Shown piece by piece: positions 19,795 through 30,531 of a stretch of 61,112 nucleotides of DNA. This stretch comes from Nosocomiicoccus ampullae (GTDB lineage: Bacteria > Bacillota > Bacilli > Staphylococcales > Salinicoccaceae). The stretch covers positions 1-61,112 of the forward strand of contig NZ_MBFG01000017.1 of NCBI RefSeq assembly GCF_001696685.1, written 5' to 3'. Position numbers and translations under genes: made by a program. Under the pieces are notes generated by a model. That model was not told the origin of the DNA. It saw only the letters and a program-made list of their open reading frames with translations, and ran no database searches. How positions within the stretch are numbered: position 1 is the first letter of the stretch; every line of letters starts with the position of its first letter.

Positions 19795-20142
19795 TTATTT
19801 GTCTTCGTTTTTAATTTGGTTTAATAAGTCTTCAATTCTGCTACCGTAGTCGACAGATTGATCGTACTTCACGTAAATTTCTGGTGCTTTTCTTAAACGA
19901 ATATTTTTTGCAACTGCTGAACGGAGTAATCCACGATATTTATTTAAAATATCTTCAACTTCTGCTTTATTTTCGTTTAAAGTCGTAAAGTACACGTTCG
20001 CATATTCAAGCTCTTCAGAAACTTCAACTTCAGTCACTGTAACGAGTTTTAACGATGGTTCTTTATCCATCACTTCGTTGTCGATGACTTCAGTCACTAC
20101 TTTTTTAATTTCTTCTGCAACTCGGTCATTACGCTTAGCCAT
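19795..20142 (-). CDS. rbfA: Ribosome-binding factor A
   Basis: Small KH-fold protein (115 residues) that helps mature the 30S subunit and the 16S rRNA 5' end. The family pattern is clear: RVAEEIKK near the N-terminus, VTEVEVSEELEYANVY, and RLRKAPEIYVKYD. It lies 2 nt after infB, as in most Firmicutes. Confidence 0.96.
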   Translation of the reverse strand: MAKRNDRVAEEIKKVVTEVIDNEVMDKEPSLKLVTVTEVEVSEELEYANVYFTTLNENKAEVEDILNKYRGLLRSAVAKNIRLRKAPEIYVKYDQSVDYGSRIEDLLNQIKNEDK

Positions 20143-20144
20143 AA

Positions 20145-22232
20145 TTAAACTCTCCTAACTTCAACCATTTGGAACAATTCGATTTGGTCGCCCTCTTTAA
20201 TATCGTTAAAGTTTTTAATCGTAATCCCACATTCGTATCCTGAAGCAACTTCTTTTGCGTCGTCTTTAAATCTTTTCAGTGAATCGAGCTCACCTTCAAA
20301 GATAACGACACCTTCACGGATCACACGAACGCCTGCGTCTCTAGTGATCTTACCTTCAGTCACGTAAGAACCAGCGATTGTACCGATTTTAGATACTTTA
20401 ATCGTTTGACGTACTTCAGCGTATCCAATGACTTCTTCTTCGTATTCAGGGTCGAGCATCCCTTTCATTGCTTGCTCGATTTCTTCTAATGCTTTATAGA
20501 TTACGCGGTGTAGACGAATATCTACTTTTTCGTTTTCTGCTGTACGACGCGCGTTTGCATCTGGACGTACGTTAAATCCGATAATAATCGCGTTCGATGC
20601 GTTTGCGAGTGTAACGTCTGATTCGTTAATTGCTCCAACACCTGTATGGATAATTCGGATATTTACACCTTCAACATCAATCTTCATGAGTGACGCTGCA
20701 AGTGCTTCTACTGTACCTTGAACGTCCGCTTTAAGAATTAAGTTTAAGTCTTTTAACTCGCCTTCTTTTAGCGTTTCAAATAAGTTATCTAAACTAATCT
20801 TATTTGTAGATTCGCGGTCGCGCATAATTTTGTCTTCACGGCGTTTTTCACCGATAGAACGTGCTTTTTTATCGTCTTCAAAGACGACGAATCTGTCACC
20901 AGCTTGTGGAATATCGTTTAAACCAGTAATTTCAACTGGTAATGATGGTCCAGCTGTTTGGATTCTTTGACCTAAGTCGTTTGTCATCGCACGTACTTTA
21001 CCGAACGTGTTTCCGACAACTAAAGAATCTCCAACATGTAACGTACCGTGCTGAACGAGTAGCGTCGCTACAGGTCCACGTGATTTGTCGAGCTCTGCTT
21101 CGATTACTGTACCGATTGCATCGCGGTCAGATTTTGTGCTTAACTCTTCAACTTCACTGACTAGTGTAATCATTTCAAGTAAATCATCAATTCCTTCACC
21201 AGTTAATGCTGAAAGTGGTACGAAGATTGTATCTCCACCCCAGTCTTCTGGGAATAATCCGTGTTCACCGAGTTCAGTCATGACGCGGTCAGGATTTGCT
21301 GTTGGTTTATCGATTTTGTTTACTGCTACGATAATTGGAGTCTCTGCAGCTTTAGCGTGGTTTAACGCTTCGATTGTTTGAGGCATTACACCGTCGTCTG
21401 CAGCGACGACAAGTACTGTTAAGTCTGTCACTTGAGCACCACGTGCACGCATTGTCGTGAACGCTTCGTGTCCTGGTGTATCTAAAAATGTAATATCTTT
21501 ACCGTTCCAATGAATTTGGTATGCACCGATATGCTGAGTGATTCCACCCGCTTCTCCACTCGTTACGTTTGCGTTACGGATTGAGTCAAGTAGCGTCGTT
21601 TTACCGTGGTCAACGTGTCCCATAATCGTAACGATCGCTGGACGCTCTTCTGTTAACTCTTCGTTTTCTAAATCGAAGTAAATATCGAGGTCCGTGTCGT
21701 CGATAACTTCTTCTTTTTCAGCTGTATAGCCGTAGTTATCTGCGACGATTTCAACCGCTTCGTCATCTAAACTTTGGTTGATGTTTGTCATAATTCCGAG
21801 CATAAATAAGTCTTTAACGACTTTTGATGCGTCGACATTAATTTTTGAAGCAAGCTCACCGACTGTAATTCCTTCTTCATACGTAAACGTCTTTTCACCT
21901 TGAACCTCAGCTTTAGCTTCTTTTACAGGCTTTTCTTGTTGTTTTGGTTGTTGCTTTTGCTGCTTATTCTTTTTGTCATTCTTTTTGTTTACGTTCTTTT
22001 TATTGTCTTGCTTTTTATTGTTATGTTTATGTTTTTTATCTTTGTTTTGTTTTGGTTTGTCATTTTTCTTTTCTTTTTTAACAAACTTTTGGTCTAATAG
22101 TTTAACGTCATCATCGTTTAACGTCTGCATATGAGAGCTAAAGTCTTTTCCACTCTCGTTTAAAGTATTTATAACTTCTTTACTCTGTAAGTTATGTTGT
22201 TTCGCGTATTCATGAATTCTAATCTTACTCAT
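20145..22232 (-). CDS. infB: Translation initiation factor IF-2
   Basis: GTPase that brings initiator tRNA to the 30S subunit. The N-terminal IF2_N domain starts [15 protein letters not shown], followed by a lysine/asparagine/glutamine-rich low-complexity stretch (about 50-105), a second IF2_N, and the G domain with [17 protein letters not shown] and NKID, then domains II-IV. Start set at ATG 22232 (695 residues), supported by AAAGGA and similarity from the first residue; an in-frame ATG 21 nt upstream has no ribosome-binding site. Confidence 0.98.
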   Translation of the reverse strand: MSKIRIHEYAKQHNLQSKEVINTLNESGKDFSSHMQTLNDDDVKLLDQKFVKKEKKNDKPKQNKDKKHKHNNKKQDNKKNVNKKNDKKNKQQKQQPKQQEKPVKEAKAEVQGEKTFTYEEGITVGELASKINVDASKVVKDLFMLGIMTNINQSLDDEAVEIVADNYGYTAEKEEVIDDTDLDIYFDLENEELTEERPAIVTIMGHVDHGKTTLLDSIRNANVTSGEAGGITQHIGAYQIHWNGKDITFLDTPGHEAFTTMRARGAQVTDLTVLVVAADDGVMPQTIEALNHAKAAETPIIVAVNKIDKPTANPDRVMTELGEHGLFPEDWGGDTIFVPLSALTGEGIDDLLEMITLVSEVEELSTKSDRDAIGTVIEAELDKSRGPVATLLVQHGTLHVGDSLVVGNTFGKVRAMTNDLGQRIQTAGPSLPVEITGLNDIPQAGDRFVVFEDDKKARSIGEKRREDKIMRDRESTNKISLDNLFETLKEGELKDLNLILKADVQGTVEALAASLMKIDVEGVNIRIIHTGVGAINESDVTLANASNAIIIGFNVRPDANARRTAENEKVDIRLHRVIYKALEEIEQAMKGMLDPEYEEEVIGYAEVRQTIKVSKIGTIAGSYVTEGKITRDAGVRVIREGVVIFEGELDSLKRFKDDAKEVASGYECGITIKNFNDIKEGDQIELFQMVEVRRV

Positions 22233-22236
22233 TGAA

Positions 22237-22542
22237 TCACGTTCCTTTCTCATTCAACTCTAACAACTTCTTTTTAAAGCCAACATCTGTCACACCGAGA
22301 ACCACTCGGTTATATGCTCCAGTGCTTTGTGAAAGCTCGTGATTAGTATAATCTTCAATTAAAGGAATTGACTGAGTTGTTGTTTTATCGCGTATTCTCT
22401 TTTTTGTACTATTCCCAGCGTCACTTGCTAAGTAAACAAGTTTCACTGATTTACGTTTAATACCATCTAAAGTTAGAGGTTCACCGTTAATTACTTTTCC
22501 TGCACGTGTTGCAAGTCCGAGTAAATTTAACTCTTTATTCAT
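22237..22542 (-). CDS. rplGA: L7Ae-family RNA-binding protein YlxQ
   Basis: 101-residue protein of the L7Ae/L30e/S12e/Gadd45 fold, which binds kink-turn RNA. It matches YlxQ/Rpl[16 protein letters not shown] near the N-terminus and [11 protein letters not shown] in the centre. Overlaps the end of the upstream gene by ATGA (22539-22542), so translation is coupled. Role in vivo unclear; always in the nusA-infB operon. Confidence 0.93.
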   Translation of the reverse strand: MNKELNLLGLATRAGKVINGEPLTLDGIKRKSVKLVYLASDAGNSTKKRIRDKTTTQSIPLIEDYTNHELSQSTGAYNRVVLGVTDVGFKKKLLELNEKGT

Positions 22543-22823
22543 CGCTTCGGAATATCCTCGCGGTATATGAGACGAATAATTTCGTCATACACTGGGCCTA
22601 ACACCTCTGTTGATACACCGAGTTTACTTTCTAAAACCTTTTTGTCACGTGCATCGTTTACTTTTTCTAAATCTTTGACGACGTAGGCACCACGACCGTT
22701 TTTCTTTCCAGTTTCATCTGCAAATACTTCGCCGTCTTTCGTTTTAACGATTCGTATAAGATCTTGTTTTTTAAACATTTCACCAGATAAAATATCTTTT
22801 CTCATCGGAATTTTTCGTGCCAT
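22539..22823 (-). CDS. rnpM: YlxR/RnpM RNA-binding protein
   Basis: DUF448/YlxR family protein of 94 residues. The family motifs are MRK at the start (KIPMRKD), LIRIV, and the glycine-rich GRGAYV. In B. subtilis YlxR was reported to bind and modulate RNase P, hence RnpM. ATG at 22823 is preferred to GTG at 22832, which would overlap the AGAGGTG ribosome-binding site. It lies between nusA and ylxQ, the conserved place. Confidence 0.93.
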   Translation of the reverse strand: MARKIPMRKDILSGEMFKKQDLIRIVKTKDGEVFADETGKKNGRGAYVVKDLEKVNDARDKKVLESKLGVSTEVLGPVYDEIIRLIYREDIPKR

Positions 22824-22836
22824 AAACGTCACACCT

Positions 22837-23931
22837 CTACTCTTCTACTTCAGTTTCTTCTAAAGTTTCTTCTAAAGTTTCTTCATCCTCAGTATCACCG
22901 TTAAATTCAGATTCTGAAACGATATCGATCTTCCAGCCTGTTAACTTCGCAGCAAGTCGTGCGTTTTGACCACGTTTACCAATTGCGAGTGATAACTGGT
23001 GATCTGGTACAACGACTGTCGTTGATTTTTCATCTTCATTAATAATTACGTCGACCACTTCTGACGGTGATAATGCGTTTTTAACGTATACTTTAGGATC
23101 TTTGTCATATAATACGATGTCGATTTTTTCACCTGATAACTCGTCGACGATTGCTTCAACGCGGGCACCTCTTGCACCAACACATGACCCAACTGCATCG
23201 ACGTTTTCGTTTTCAGCGTATACTGAAATTTTAGAACGTTCGCCAGCTTCTCTTGCGACACTCATAATCAGTACTGTTCCGTCATAAATTTCTGGAACTT
23301 CTTCTTCGAAGAGTCGTTTTAAAAGATTTGGATGTGTACGTGAGACGTAAATTTGTGGTCCACGTGTCGTTTGTTCTACTTTGTTTAAATAGACGCGAAT
23401 TTTATCGCCAGTTTTGTAGACTTCATTTGCCATACGCTCTGACTCTGGTAATACAGCATCCGTGTTACCAAGTGTGACGTATACGAAACGACTGTCGACT
23501 CTATCAACTGTTCCGATTAATAACTCATCTTCTTTATCGATAAACTCTTCATATAAAATTTCACGTTCAGCATCTCGAATTCTTTGCATAACTGCTTGTT
23601 TCGCAGCTTGTGCACCGACACGGTTAAAGTCTGAAGGTGTTACGTCTTCATCAAACGGGTCACCGACTTCATATGCTGGGTTGTATTCTCTCGCTGTGAG
23701 TAAATCGATCTCTGCTGTGTCGTCTTCTACTTCCTCAACGACGTCTTTTCTAGATACAACGCGGTAGTTTCCTGTGTCCATATTAATTTCTACACGGACG
23801 TTTTTATGTTCTTTATAATTTCTTTTATACGCAGTTAAAAGTGCCGCTTCAATTGCTTCAACGAGTACTTCTACTGGGATGTTCTTTTCTTTTTGAATAT
23901 ATTCTATTGCATTCAGTAATTCCTGATTCAC
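22837..23931 (-). CDS. nusA: Transcription termination/antitermination protein NusA
   Basis: RNA polymerase-associated factor for pausing, termination and antitermination. An N-terminal RNAP-binding domain is followed by S1 (GTVDRVDSRFVYVTLGN) and two KH domains (GSCVGARGARVEAIV and AIGKRGQNARLAAKLTG), then a short acidic tail in place of the acidic repeats of proteobacteria. GTG at 23931 (364 residues) has GGAGG 7 nt upstream; the in-frame ATG at 23949 overlaps rimP and has no ribosome-binding site. Confidence 0.97.
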   Translation of the reverse strand: MNQELLNAIEYIQKEKNIPVEVLVEAIEAALLTAYKRNYKEHKNVRVEINMDTGNYRVVSRKDVVEEVEDDTAEIDLLTAREYNPAYEVGDPFDEDVTPSDFNRVGAQAAKQAVMQRIRDAEREILYEEFIDKEDELLIGTVDRVDSRFVYVTLGNTDAVLPESERMANEVYKTGDKIRVYLNKVEQTTRGPQIYVSRTHPNLLKRLFEEEVPEIYDGTVLIMSVAREAGERSKISVYAENENVDAVGSCVGARGARVEAIVDELSGEKIDIVLYDKDPKVYVKNALSPSEVVDVIINEDEKSTTVVVPDHQLSLAIGKRGQNARLAAKLTGWKIDIVSESEFNGDTEDEETLEETLEETEVEE

Positions 23932-23945
23932 TACTATTCCTCCAT

Positions 23946-24413
23946 TCAAACTAATACAGCTTTACGAATTACAGCAATTTTGTCACGATCGACTGTTACA
24001 GTCTTTTCGCGCGTTTTATCGCGATACTTAATCGTTACCGAACTGTCATTGTACTCTGTGAGTATCCCTGTCCATTCTTGTTCACCATCGATATGCTGGT
24101 ACGTTTTTACATAAATACCATTGTTTAACGTCGTCTCTAAATCTTTTTCAGTTTTGATTGGACGCTCTGCACCTGGTGAAGAGACATCGAGGAAATAATG
24201 ACCGTCGATAATATCCCATTCGTCTAATTTCTCAGCAAGTACTTCACTGCCACGTACGCAATCATCTAACGTAATTCCACCTGGTTTGTCTAAATAAAAT
24301 CTTAAAAACCAATCTTTACCTTCTTTTTTGTACTCCACTTCAATTAATGAGTAGTCCAATGATTCTACAACCGGTTCTGCTAATTCAAATATGTGTAATT
24401 CTTTTTTATTCAC
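23946..24413 (-). CDS. rimP: Ribosome maturation factor RimP
   Basis: Late 30S assembly factor. The conserved block FLDVSSPGAERPI lies mid-protein and the C-terminal Sm-like domain ends in IAVIRKAVLV. The chosen start is GTG at 24413 with GAGGTGA upstream, giving 155 residues, the normal length. A longer in-frame reading would run through the polC terminator hairpin. First gene of the rimP-nusA-rnpM-ylxQ-infB-rbfA operon. Confidence 0.96.
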   Translation of the reverse strand: MNKKELHIFELAEPVVESLDYSLIEVEYKKEGKDWFLRFYLDKPGGITLDDCVRGSEVLAEKLDEWDIIDGHYFLDVSSPGAERPIKTEKDLETTLNNGIYVKTYQHIDGEQEWTGILTEYNDSSVTIKYRDKTREKTVTVDRDKIAVIRKAVLV

Positions 24414-24442
24414 CGATACGTTCACCTCGCTTAAAACATAAG

Positions 24443-24472
24443 AAAAGAGCGGACACGATTGTGCGCTCTTTT
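24443..24472 (-). terminator. polC terminator, inside the rimP leader
   Basis: A 9-bp stem AAAAGAGCG / CGCTCTTTT with an inner CAC-GATT-GTG extension; on the minus strand it is followed by CTTATGTTTTA. It lies between polC and rimP. A promoter candidate upstream (24502-24531) would make this hairpin part of the rimP leader, where it could act as an attenuator. Confidence 0.75.
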
Positions 24473-24501
24473 CCAAATCCACAACATTTTATTTCTAGTT
24501 A

Positions 24502-24531
24502 ATTATAACACATCATTATTTATAAGTCGAA
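24502..24531 (-). promoter_or_regulatory. rimP-nusA-infB operon promoter
   Basis: On the minus strand TTCGAC (24526-24531), an 18-bp spacer, and TGTTATAAT with a perfect -10 TATAAT (24502-24507) plus the TG extension. It overlaps the polC stop codon and lies upstream of the polC terminator hairpin. Confidence 0.65.
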
Positions 24532-27500
24532 TATAGAAAGCTGTGCTTTATCTGGTAAATGATCTAAACTTCCAAGTTCTGTTAAATAATCGATCACTTT
24601 TTGGGATACTCCAGCTTTTTTATTTAAATCTTCTTTACTTATAAAGTGGTCATGTTTTCTCACTTCAGCAATATTTCTTGCAACACTTAGCCCGAGTCCT
24701 GGTACTGCAGTAAACGGTGGGATTAAAGCATCGCCTTCTATAATGAAGTGCTCTGGATGAGATTTTTCGATATTGACCGGTAACATATTAATATCACGAT
24801 GTCTCATCTCATTCACAATTTCTAAAACGATTAATAAGTCTTTTTCTTTTTTCGTTAACTCATTGTAGTTGTCTTTCATCTCTTTTACGCGCGTACGAAT
24901 TGTCGACTTGTCTTTTGTCATCGTCATTAAATCAAAGTCAGCCGCACGTACACTTAAATATGTCGCGTAATATTCTTTAGGATAATGCACTTTAAAGTAC
25001 GCAATTCTTACTGCCATAAGAACGTACGCTGCTGCGTGAGCTTTCGGGAACATGTACTTAATTTTTAAGCAAGAATCGATATACCAATCTTCTACCCCAT
25101 TTGCTTTCATCGCTTCAATCCACTCTGGTTGAAGTCCGCGTCCTTTACGTACACTCTCCATAATTTTAAACGCTAAACTCGGCTCGAGTCCTTTATACAT
25201 TAAAGTAACCATTATATCGTCACGACACCCGATAACTGTTGAAATGTCACAAATTCCTTTTCGGATTAAATCCTGCGCATTTCCTAGCCAAACGTCTGTA
25301 CCGTGTGATAATCCCGAGATTTGAACGAGCTCACCAAATGTATTTGGTTTTGTATCTTCTAACATTTCACGAACAAAAGGTGTTCCGAATTCAGGTACGC
25401 CGTACGTTCCAGTGTTACTCATAATGTCATCTCGACTTACACCGAGTACTTCTGGACCTTCAAATAGTTTCATCGTATCTTCGTCGTCGATTCGAATCGT
25501 CTTCGGATCCACGCCTGTTAAATCTTCGAGCATACGAATCATCGTCGGATCAACGTGACCAAGGATATCGAGTTTTAAGACGTTTTCGTCGATACTATGG
25601 AAGTCAAAGTGTGTCGTACGCCATTCACTCGACGTATCGTCTGCTGGATATTGAATTGGCGTAAAATCAAAGACGTCCATAGAATCCGGGATAACGATGA
25701 TTCCCCCTGGGTGCTGACCTGTCGTACGTTTAATCCCTTCACTTTCGCTTGATAGTCTATCGATTTCTGCTTTACGTTTATGAAGTCCGTGATCATTCAT
25801 ATATCCATTCACGTATCCGAATGCAGTCTTATCTGCGAGTGTAGAAATCGTTCCTGCACGGTAGACGTAGTCTACACCGAATAGTTCTTTCGTGTAGTTA
25901 TGTGCTGTCGCTTGATATTCTCCACTAAAGTTTAAATCGATATCTGGAACTTTATCCCCTTTAAATCCTAAAAACGTTTCAAACGGAATATCCTGACCTT
26001 CTTTAATAAACTCGACGTCACACTTCTCGCACTTTTTGTCAGGTAAGTCAAATCCTGAGTTATATTTACCATCGTCGAAAAACTCACTATGCTTACACTT
26101 CGGACAAATATAGTGCGGCGGCATCGGGTTAACTTCAGTAATCCCCATCATCGTCGCGACTAAACTTGAACCAACTGAACCACGACTCCCTACTAAGTAG
26201 CCGTCATCGAGTGATTTTTTAACGAGCTTTTGTGAGATTAAGTACACGACGCCAAATCCGTTTGAGATAATACTGTTTAACTCTTTTTCTAAACGTGCTT
26301 CGATGATTTCTGGTAATGGATCACCGTAAATCTCTTTTGCTGTTGAATACGTTAACTCTTTAACTTCTTCGTTCGCATTTTTAATTTCTGGTGTGAATAA
26401 TCCGTTTTTAATAACTTCGACTTCGTCGATTGAACGACTAATTTCGTTCGTATTTTCAATGACAATCTTTCGTGAAAGTTCGTCACCTAAAAAGGCGAAG
26501 TTTTCTAGCATTTCAGTTGTCGTTCTAAAATGAGCATCTGGTAACGTTTGGCGGGATAACGGGTTCCCGGGGTTTCCTTTAATGATAATTTCGCGACGAA
26601 TTTTATCTTTTTTATCGAGATAATGAACGTTTCCTGTCGCGACGACTGGAATCGATAACTCGTCACCGATTTTAATCATGTTATGAATGAGTTCTTCGTA
26701 CATATCGTCATCTCGAATGAGCTCGCGTTCATAAAGATGAACATATAAGTCTTTTGGGAACACTTCTAAATAGTCATAGTAACGTGCTTTTTTAAGTGCC
26801 GCGTCATATGACTTTTCTAATAACGTTCGAAACACTTCTCCGTTATCACACGCACTTCCGATAATTAACCCTTCACGGTGAGCGTCTAAAAAGTGCTTTC
26901 TCACGCGGGGCACTTGGTAAAAACTATCTGTTAAACTATCTGAAACAATTTTAAATAAGTTTTTTAAACCGATTTGGTTTTTAACTAAAATTGTCGCGTG
27001 GCTCGGTTTACTTAACTTAAACGCATCATCTCTAGCGAGCGTATTAATATCCTGATGTGTGGCAATGCCCGCATTCTTTAACTGCGCTAACATCTTTATA
27101 AATATAAAACCTGTCGCTTCTGCGTCGTAGATTGCTCTATGGTGACTGACGAGTTCGACGTTATAATGTTTTGCGAGCGCTGCTAAGTTATGACGTTTTA
27201 AGTCTTTATTGAGTACTCGCGTAATCTCAAGCGTGTCGATGACAGGGTTATCTGACGGACCAAACCCAAGCTTAGTGAACGCCGTATCAATGAAGCCCAT
27301 GTCAAACGTCGCGTTATGTGCGACATATATCGCATCCCCGACCCACTCTCTAAATTCAGGGAGAACATCTTCAAATTCACGTTCGTTTTCTAACATCGAA
27401 TCTGTAATACCTGTTAAGTTTTTAATGACCTCTGATAACGGTTCATGCGGATTAATAAAGCTTTCATAACGGTCGATGATTTCACCGTTATGTACTTTAA

Positions 27501-28782
27501 CTGCTGCGAGTTCGATAATTTTATCGTATCTACTAGATAACCCTGTCGTCTCAACGTCAAATACGACGTACGTCGCGTCTTCTAAACGCACTGGACTATC
27601 TTTAAATGCGAGTTTCGCACTATCTTCGACGATGTTTGCTTCCATACCAAAGAGCATTTTTAAACCTTTACTTTTAGCATAGTTATATGCGTTCGGGAAT
27701 GCTTGAACGTTGTTATGGTCTGTTATAGCAAGTGCAGGATGTCCGTATTCAACCGCGCGGTCAATATAATCTTCTATTGTCGTCACACCGTCCATCGCAC
27801 TCATCATCGTATGAAGATGAAGTTCGACACGCTTCTCTTCACTTTCATCTTCATGTTTAGGTGGTTTAGTAATCGTTAACGCACGTAAATTCATGACAAG
27901 GTCTTTTGCGAAGTCATCGTACTCAATATTTCCTTCGACGATTACCCAGTCCCCTTTATTCAGCGCTTCGAATACGTTAGTTTCTTCTTCTTTGTTACCG
28001 AAACGTTTCACTTGAATGCTATCCGTGTAGTCGGTAATTTTCATATTTAAAATTTGCTTCCCAGTACGTGTATGTATCACGTCTTTACTGAAAATTACAC
28101 CTTCTAATCGGACGTTATATTCTTCATCTTCGATCGTATACATCTTTCTTACGCCATCAAACGTAAGTTTTTTACCGATTTGCTTAACGATTTCTTTAGG
28201 CTTCGATACTTCTTTTTCTTTCTCTTTTTTATGTTGTTCTAATAATTTTTCTGTATGATTCGTAATTTTTTGATCGAGTTTTTCATCGTTTTTAGTTTGT
28301 GCATCAAAATCTACATCTGCCACGATGTCTGAGATGAGGATGCCATATGAACGATATTCTAAAATTAAATTGTTTTTAATTTTTCGTTCAAAATATTCTT
28401 TAGTAACGTCACTCGTAAAACTAAATTTTAAAGTGTCGTCGTTATACATAATTTTCGAATTGTTAATTTGGCGCTTAAAGTTTTCAGTCACTTCGATATT
28501 TTCTAGCGCTTCTTTTAAATACTCGTAAATGTCTCGCTCTTTGAATTCATTAGCATGTACTCTTAAGCGAACCGTTGCGATATTTCGAAACGTCTCTTCG
28601 ACTTTTTGCTTTAAAAACGCAAATACCGCGTAATCGATCAGCGTCTCAAAATGTATATGAAACTCCCATTCACGCGTCTTGTCGTCGACGATTACTTTTC
28701 TAAGTTCTCCGCCAGTTAACTGTTCATTGTCTTCTATATTTGCCTGTTGTAAGAGTATGTTAAATTGCCGGTTGTAATCCAC
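24520..28782 (-). CDS. polC: DNA polymerase III alpha subunit PolC
   Basis: Replicative polymerase of low-GC Gram-positives. In order: N-terminal and OB domains (1-330), a PHP domain (VELHLHTMMSAMDG), an inserted 3'-5' proofreading exonuclease with FDVETTGLSS, then the C-family polymerase core with DIDLNFSGEYQ and a zinc-binding set CPKC...CEKC, ending in KAQLSIFDL. The 1420 residues from GTG at 28782 match the size of staphylococcal PolC. GGAGAG precedes that GTG; the in-frame TTG at 28797 overlaps it. Terminators lie on both sides. Confidence 0.98.
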   Translation of the reverse strand: MDYNRQFNILLQQANIEDNEQLTGGELRKVIVDDKTREWEFHIHFETLIDYAVFAFLKQKVEETFRNIATVRLRVHANEFKERDIYEYLKEALENIEVTENFKRQINNSKIMYNDDTLKFSFTSDVTKEYFERKIKNNLILEYRSYGILISDIVADVDFDAQTKNDEKLDQKITNHTEKLLEQHKKEKEKEVSKPKEIVKQIGKKLTFDGVRKMYTIEDEEYNVRLEGVIFSKDVIHTRTGKQILNMKITDYTDSIQVKRFGNKEEETNVFEALNKGDWVIVEGNIEYDDFAKDLVMNLRALTITKPPKHEDESEEKRVELHLHTMMSAMDGVTTIEDYIDRAVEYGHPALAITDHNNVQAFPNAYNYAKSKGLKMLFGMEANIVEDSAKLAFKDSPVRLEDATYVVFDVETTGLSSRYDKIIELAAVKVHNGEIIDRYESFINPHEPLSEVIKNLTGITDSMLENEREFEDVLPEFREWVGDAIYVAHNATFDMGFIDTAFTKLGFGPSDNPVIDTLEITRVLNKDLKRHNLAALAKHYNVELVSHHRAIYDAEATGFIFIKMLAQLKNAGIATHQDINTLARDDAFKLSKPSHATILVKNQIGLKNLFKIVSDSLTDSFYQVPRVRKHFLDAHREGLIIGSACDNGEVFRTLLEKSYDAALKKARYYDYLEVFPKDLYVHLYERELIRDDDMYEELIHNMIKIGDELSIPVVATGNVHYLDKKDKIRREIIIKGNPGNPLSRQTLPDAHFRTTTEMLENFAFLGDELSRKIVIENTNEISRSIDEVEVIKNGLFTPEIKNANEEVKELTYSTAKEIYGDPLPEIIEARLEKELNSIISNGFGVVYLISQKLVKKSLDDGYLVGSRGSVGSSLVATMMGITEVNPMPPHYICPKCKHSEFFDDGKYNSGFDLPDKKCEKCDVEFIKEGQDIPFETFLGFKGDKVPDIDLNFSGEYQATAHNYTKELFGVDYVYRAGTISTLADKTAFGYVNGYMNDHGLHKRKAEIDRLSSESEGIKRTTGQHPGGIIVIPDSMDVFDFTPIQYPADDTSSEWRTTHFDFHSIDENVLKLDILGHVDPTMIRMLEDLTGVDPKTIRIDDEDTMKLFEGPEVLGVSRDDIMSNTGTYGVPEFGTPFVREMLEDTKPNTFGELVQISGLSHGTDVWLGNAQDLIRKGICDISTVIGCRDDIMVTLMYKGLEPSLAFKIMESVRKGRGLQPEWIEAMKANGVEDWYIDSCLKIKYMFPKAHAAAYVLMAVRIAYFKVHYPKEYYATYLSVRAADFDLMTMTKDKSTIRTRVKEMKDNYNELTKKEKDLLIVLEIVNEMRHRDINMLPVNIEKSHPEHFIIEGDALIPPFTAVPGLGLSVARNIAEVRKHDHFISKEDLNKKAGVSQKVIDYLTELGSLDHLPDKAQLSIFDL

Positions 28783-28802
28783 AAAGCATCTCTCCAAAAA
28801 GA

Positions 28803-28826
28803 AGCGTAAATCTCTCGATTTACGCT
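28803..28826 (-). terminator. proS terminator
   Basis: A perfect 10-bp stem AGCGTAAATC / GATTTACGCT with a 4-nt loop, followed on the minus strand by TCTTTTTGG. It ends about 20 nt before the polC start and its T-run leads into the polC ribosome-binding site. Confidence 0.88.
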
Positions 28827-28835
28827 GTAGTATTG

Positions 28836-30527
28836 TTAGTTATAATGTTCGTTTATAAATGATTCTAAGTCTTCTAATTTAACGTCGTGCGTTTCGTCAC
28901 TATTTCTAAATTTCACTTCAACGACATCGTCTTTAATACCACGTCCGACGACAACTCTTACTGGAATACCGATTAAGTCTGAGTCGTTAAATTTAACGCC
29001 CGCGCGCTCATCTCGGTCATCGAGTAATACTTTATATTGTTTAGATAGTGAGTCGTATAATTCTTCTGCTGGATTTACGAACTCTTCTTTTTTAACGTTC
29101 ATCATGACGATGTGTACGTCAAAAGGAGTGACAGATTTCGGCCACATAATTCCATTTTCGTCGTGGTATTTTTCAATGATTGCTGATAAAGCTCTTGAAA
29201 TACCGATACCGTAACATCCCATTAAAACTGGAACACTTTGGCCACGTTCGTTTAGCACTGTTAAATTTAATGCTTCACTGTATTCAGTACCTAGCTCGAA
29301 CACTTGTCCAACTTCGATACCTTCTCTAAACTTCACTGGTCCGCTACCATCTGGTGCCATTTCACCTTCAGTAATGAATCTAAAATCTCCGAAGTCTTCA
29401 ACCTCAACGTCTTTTAAGTTCACGTTGATAAAGTGATAGTTATCTTCATTCGCACCAACTGGGAAGTTCTTCATCACTTCTACTTGATAATCGATATATA
29501 CAGGAATTTTACTGTTAACTGGTCCGAGTGATCCTGGGTGTGCATTGAAAATTTCTAAAATATCTGATTGATCTGCAAGCTCTGGCTCTGTACTTGAGTT
29601 AAAGAATGATTTTAATTTAATCGTATTTAACTCGTGATCACCACGAAGTACGATCATTTTAAATTCACCGTCGACGTTAACGACCATCGTTTTCGTCGTT
29701 TCTTTTAGATCAATACCGAGTAAATCAGCAAGTTCACTACATGATTTTACGTTCGGTGTATCTACTTTTTCGATATCTTTTTCTACATCATTGCTTTTTT
29801 CTTCAGGACGTAAGCACGCTGCTTTTTCGATGTTTGCAGCATAATCACTATTTTCACTGAATACAATCGTATCTTCACCAATTTCAGATAGCGCCATAAA
29901 TTCGTGAGTGTGTGAACCACCAATTGCACCACTATCTGCTTCAACTGCTCTAAAATCTAAACCGAAACGTGTAAATATTTTTTCATACGCATTGTACATA
30001 TCTTGATACGTTTTAGACAGTGACTCTTGGTCGATGTGGAACGAATACGCATCTTTCATAATGAATTCTCTTCCACGTAATAATCCAAAGCGTGGGCGTA
30101 GTTCGTCACGGAATTTCGTTTGGATTTGGTAAATCGTGAGTGGTAGACGTTTATAACTACGTAACTCGTCTCTCACTAAGTCCACGACGACTTCTTCATG
30201 AGTTGGTCCAAGTAAAAAGTCTCTATCGTGACGGTCTTTTAAACGCATTAATTCTTTACCATATTTCTCCCAGCGGCCAGACTCTTCCCACAATTCTCTC
30301 GGTGCGAGTACTGGCATTTGAACTTCGTTTCCATCGATACGGTTCATTTCTTCACGTACGATGTTTTCGATGTTTTGTAGTACGAGTTTTGTAATTGGTA
30401 AGTACGTATACACCCCGCGCGCGAGTTGTTTAATCATTCCTGACTTTAACATTAACTGGTGACTTAAACTTTCAGCTGAAGCTGGAACTTCACGCTGCGT
30501 TGGTATAAACATTTTTGATTGTCTCAT
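28836..30527 (-). CDS. proS: Prolyl-tRNA synthetase
   Basis: Class II aminoacyl-tRNA synthetase charging tRNA-Pro, bacterial type with the INS editing insertion between motifs 2 and 3 (about 225-400). Motif 2 is visible around [21 protein letters not shown] (written in part) and motif 3 around [13 protein letters not shown]. Length 563 residues. No T-box leader precedes it: it starts 5 nt after rseP with GGGGGA as ribosome-binding site. Confidence 0.98.
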   Translation of the reverse strand: MRQSKMFIPTQREVPASAESLSHQLMLKSGMIKQLARGVYTYLPITKLVLQNIENIVREEMNRIDGNEVQMPVLAPRELWEESGRWEKYGKELMRLKDRHDRDFLLGPTHEEVVVDLVRDELRSYKRLPLTIYQIQTKFRDELRPRFGLLRGREFIMKDAYSFHIDQESLSKTYQDMYNAYEKIFTRFGLDFRAVEADSGAIGGSHTHEFMALSEIGEDTIVFSENSDYAANIEKAACLRPEEKSNDVEKDIEKVDTPNVKSCSELADLLGIDLKETTKTMVVNVDGEFKMIVLRGDHELNTIKLKSFFNSSTEPELADQSDILEIFNAHPGSLGPVNSKIPVYIDYQVEVMKNFPVGANEDNYHFINVNLKDVEVEDFGDFRFITEGEMAPDGSGPVKFREGIEVGQVFELGTEYSEALNLTVLNERGQSVPVLMGCYGIGISRALSAIIEKYHDENGIMWPKSVTPFDVHIVMMNVKKEEFVNPAEELYDSLSKQYKVLLDDRDERAGVKFNDSDLIGIPVRVVVGRGIKDDVVEVKFRNSDETHDVKLEDLESFINEHYN

Positions 30528-30531
30528 TCAA

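Noticed and set aside
21900..22097. Hydrophobic small membrane protein on the plus strand
   Set aside because: It is the antisense reading of the lysine-rich linker of IF-2, which automatically gives a Leu/Phe-rich frame.
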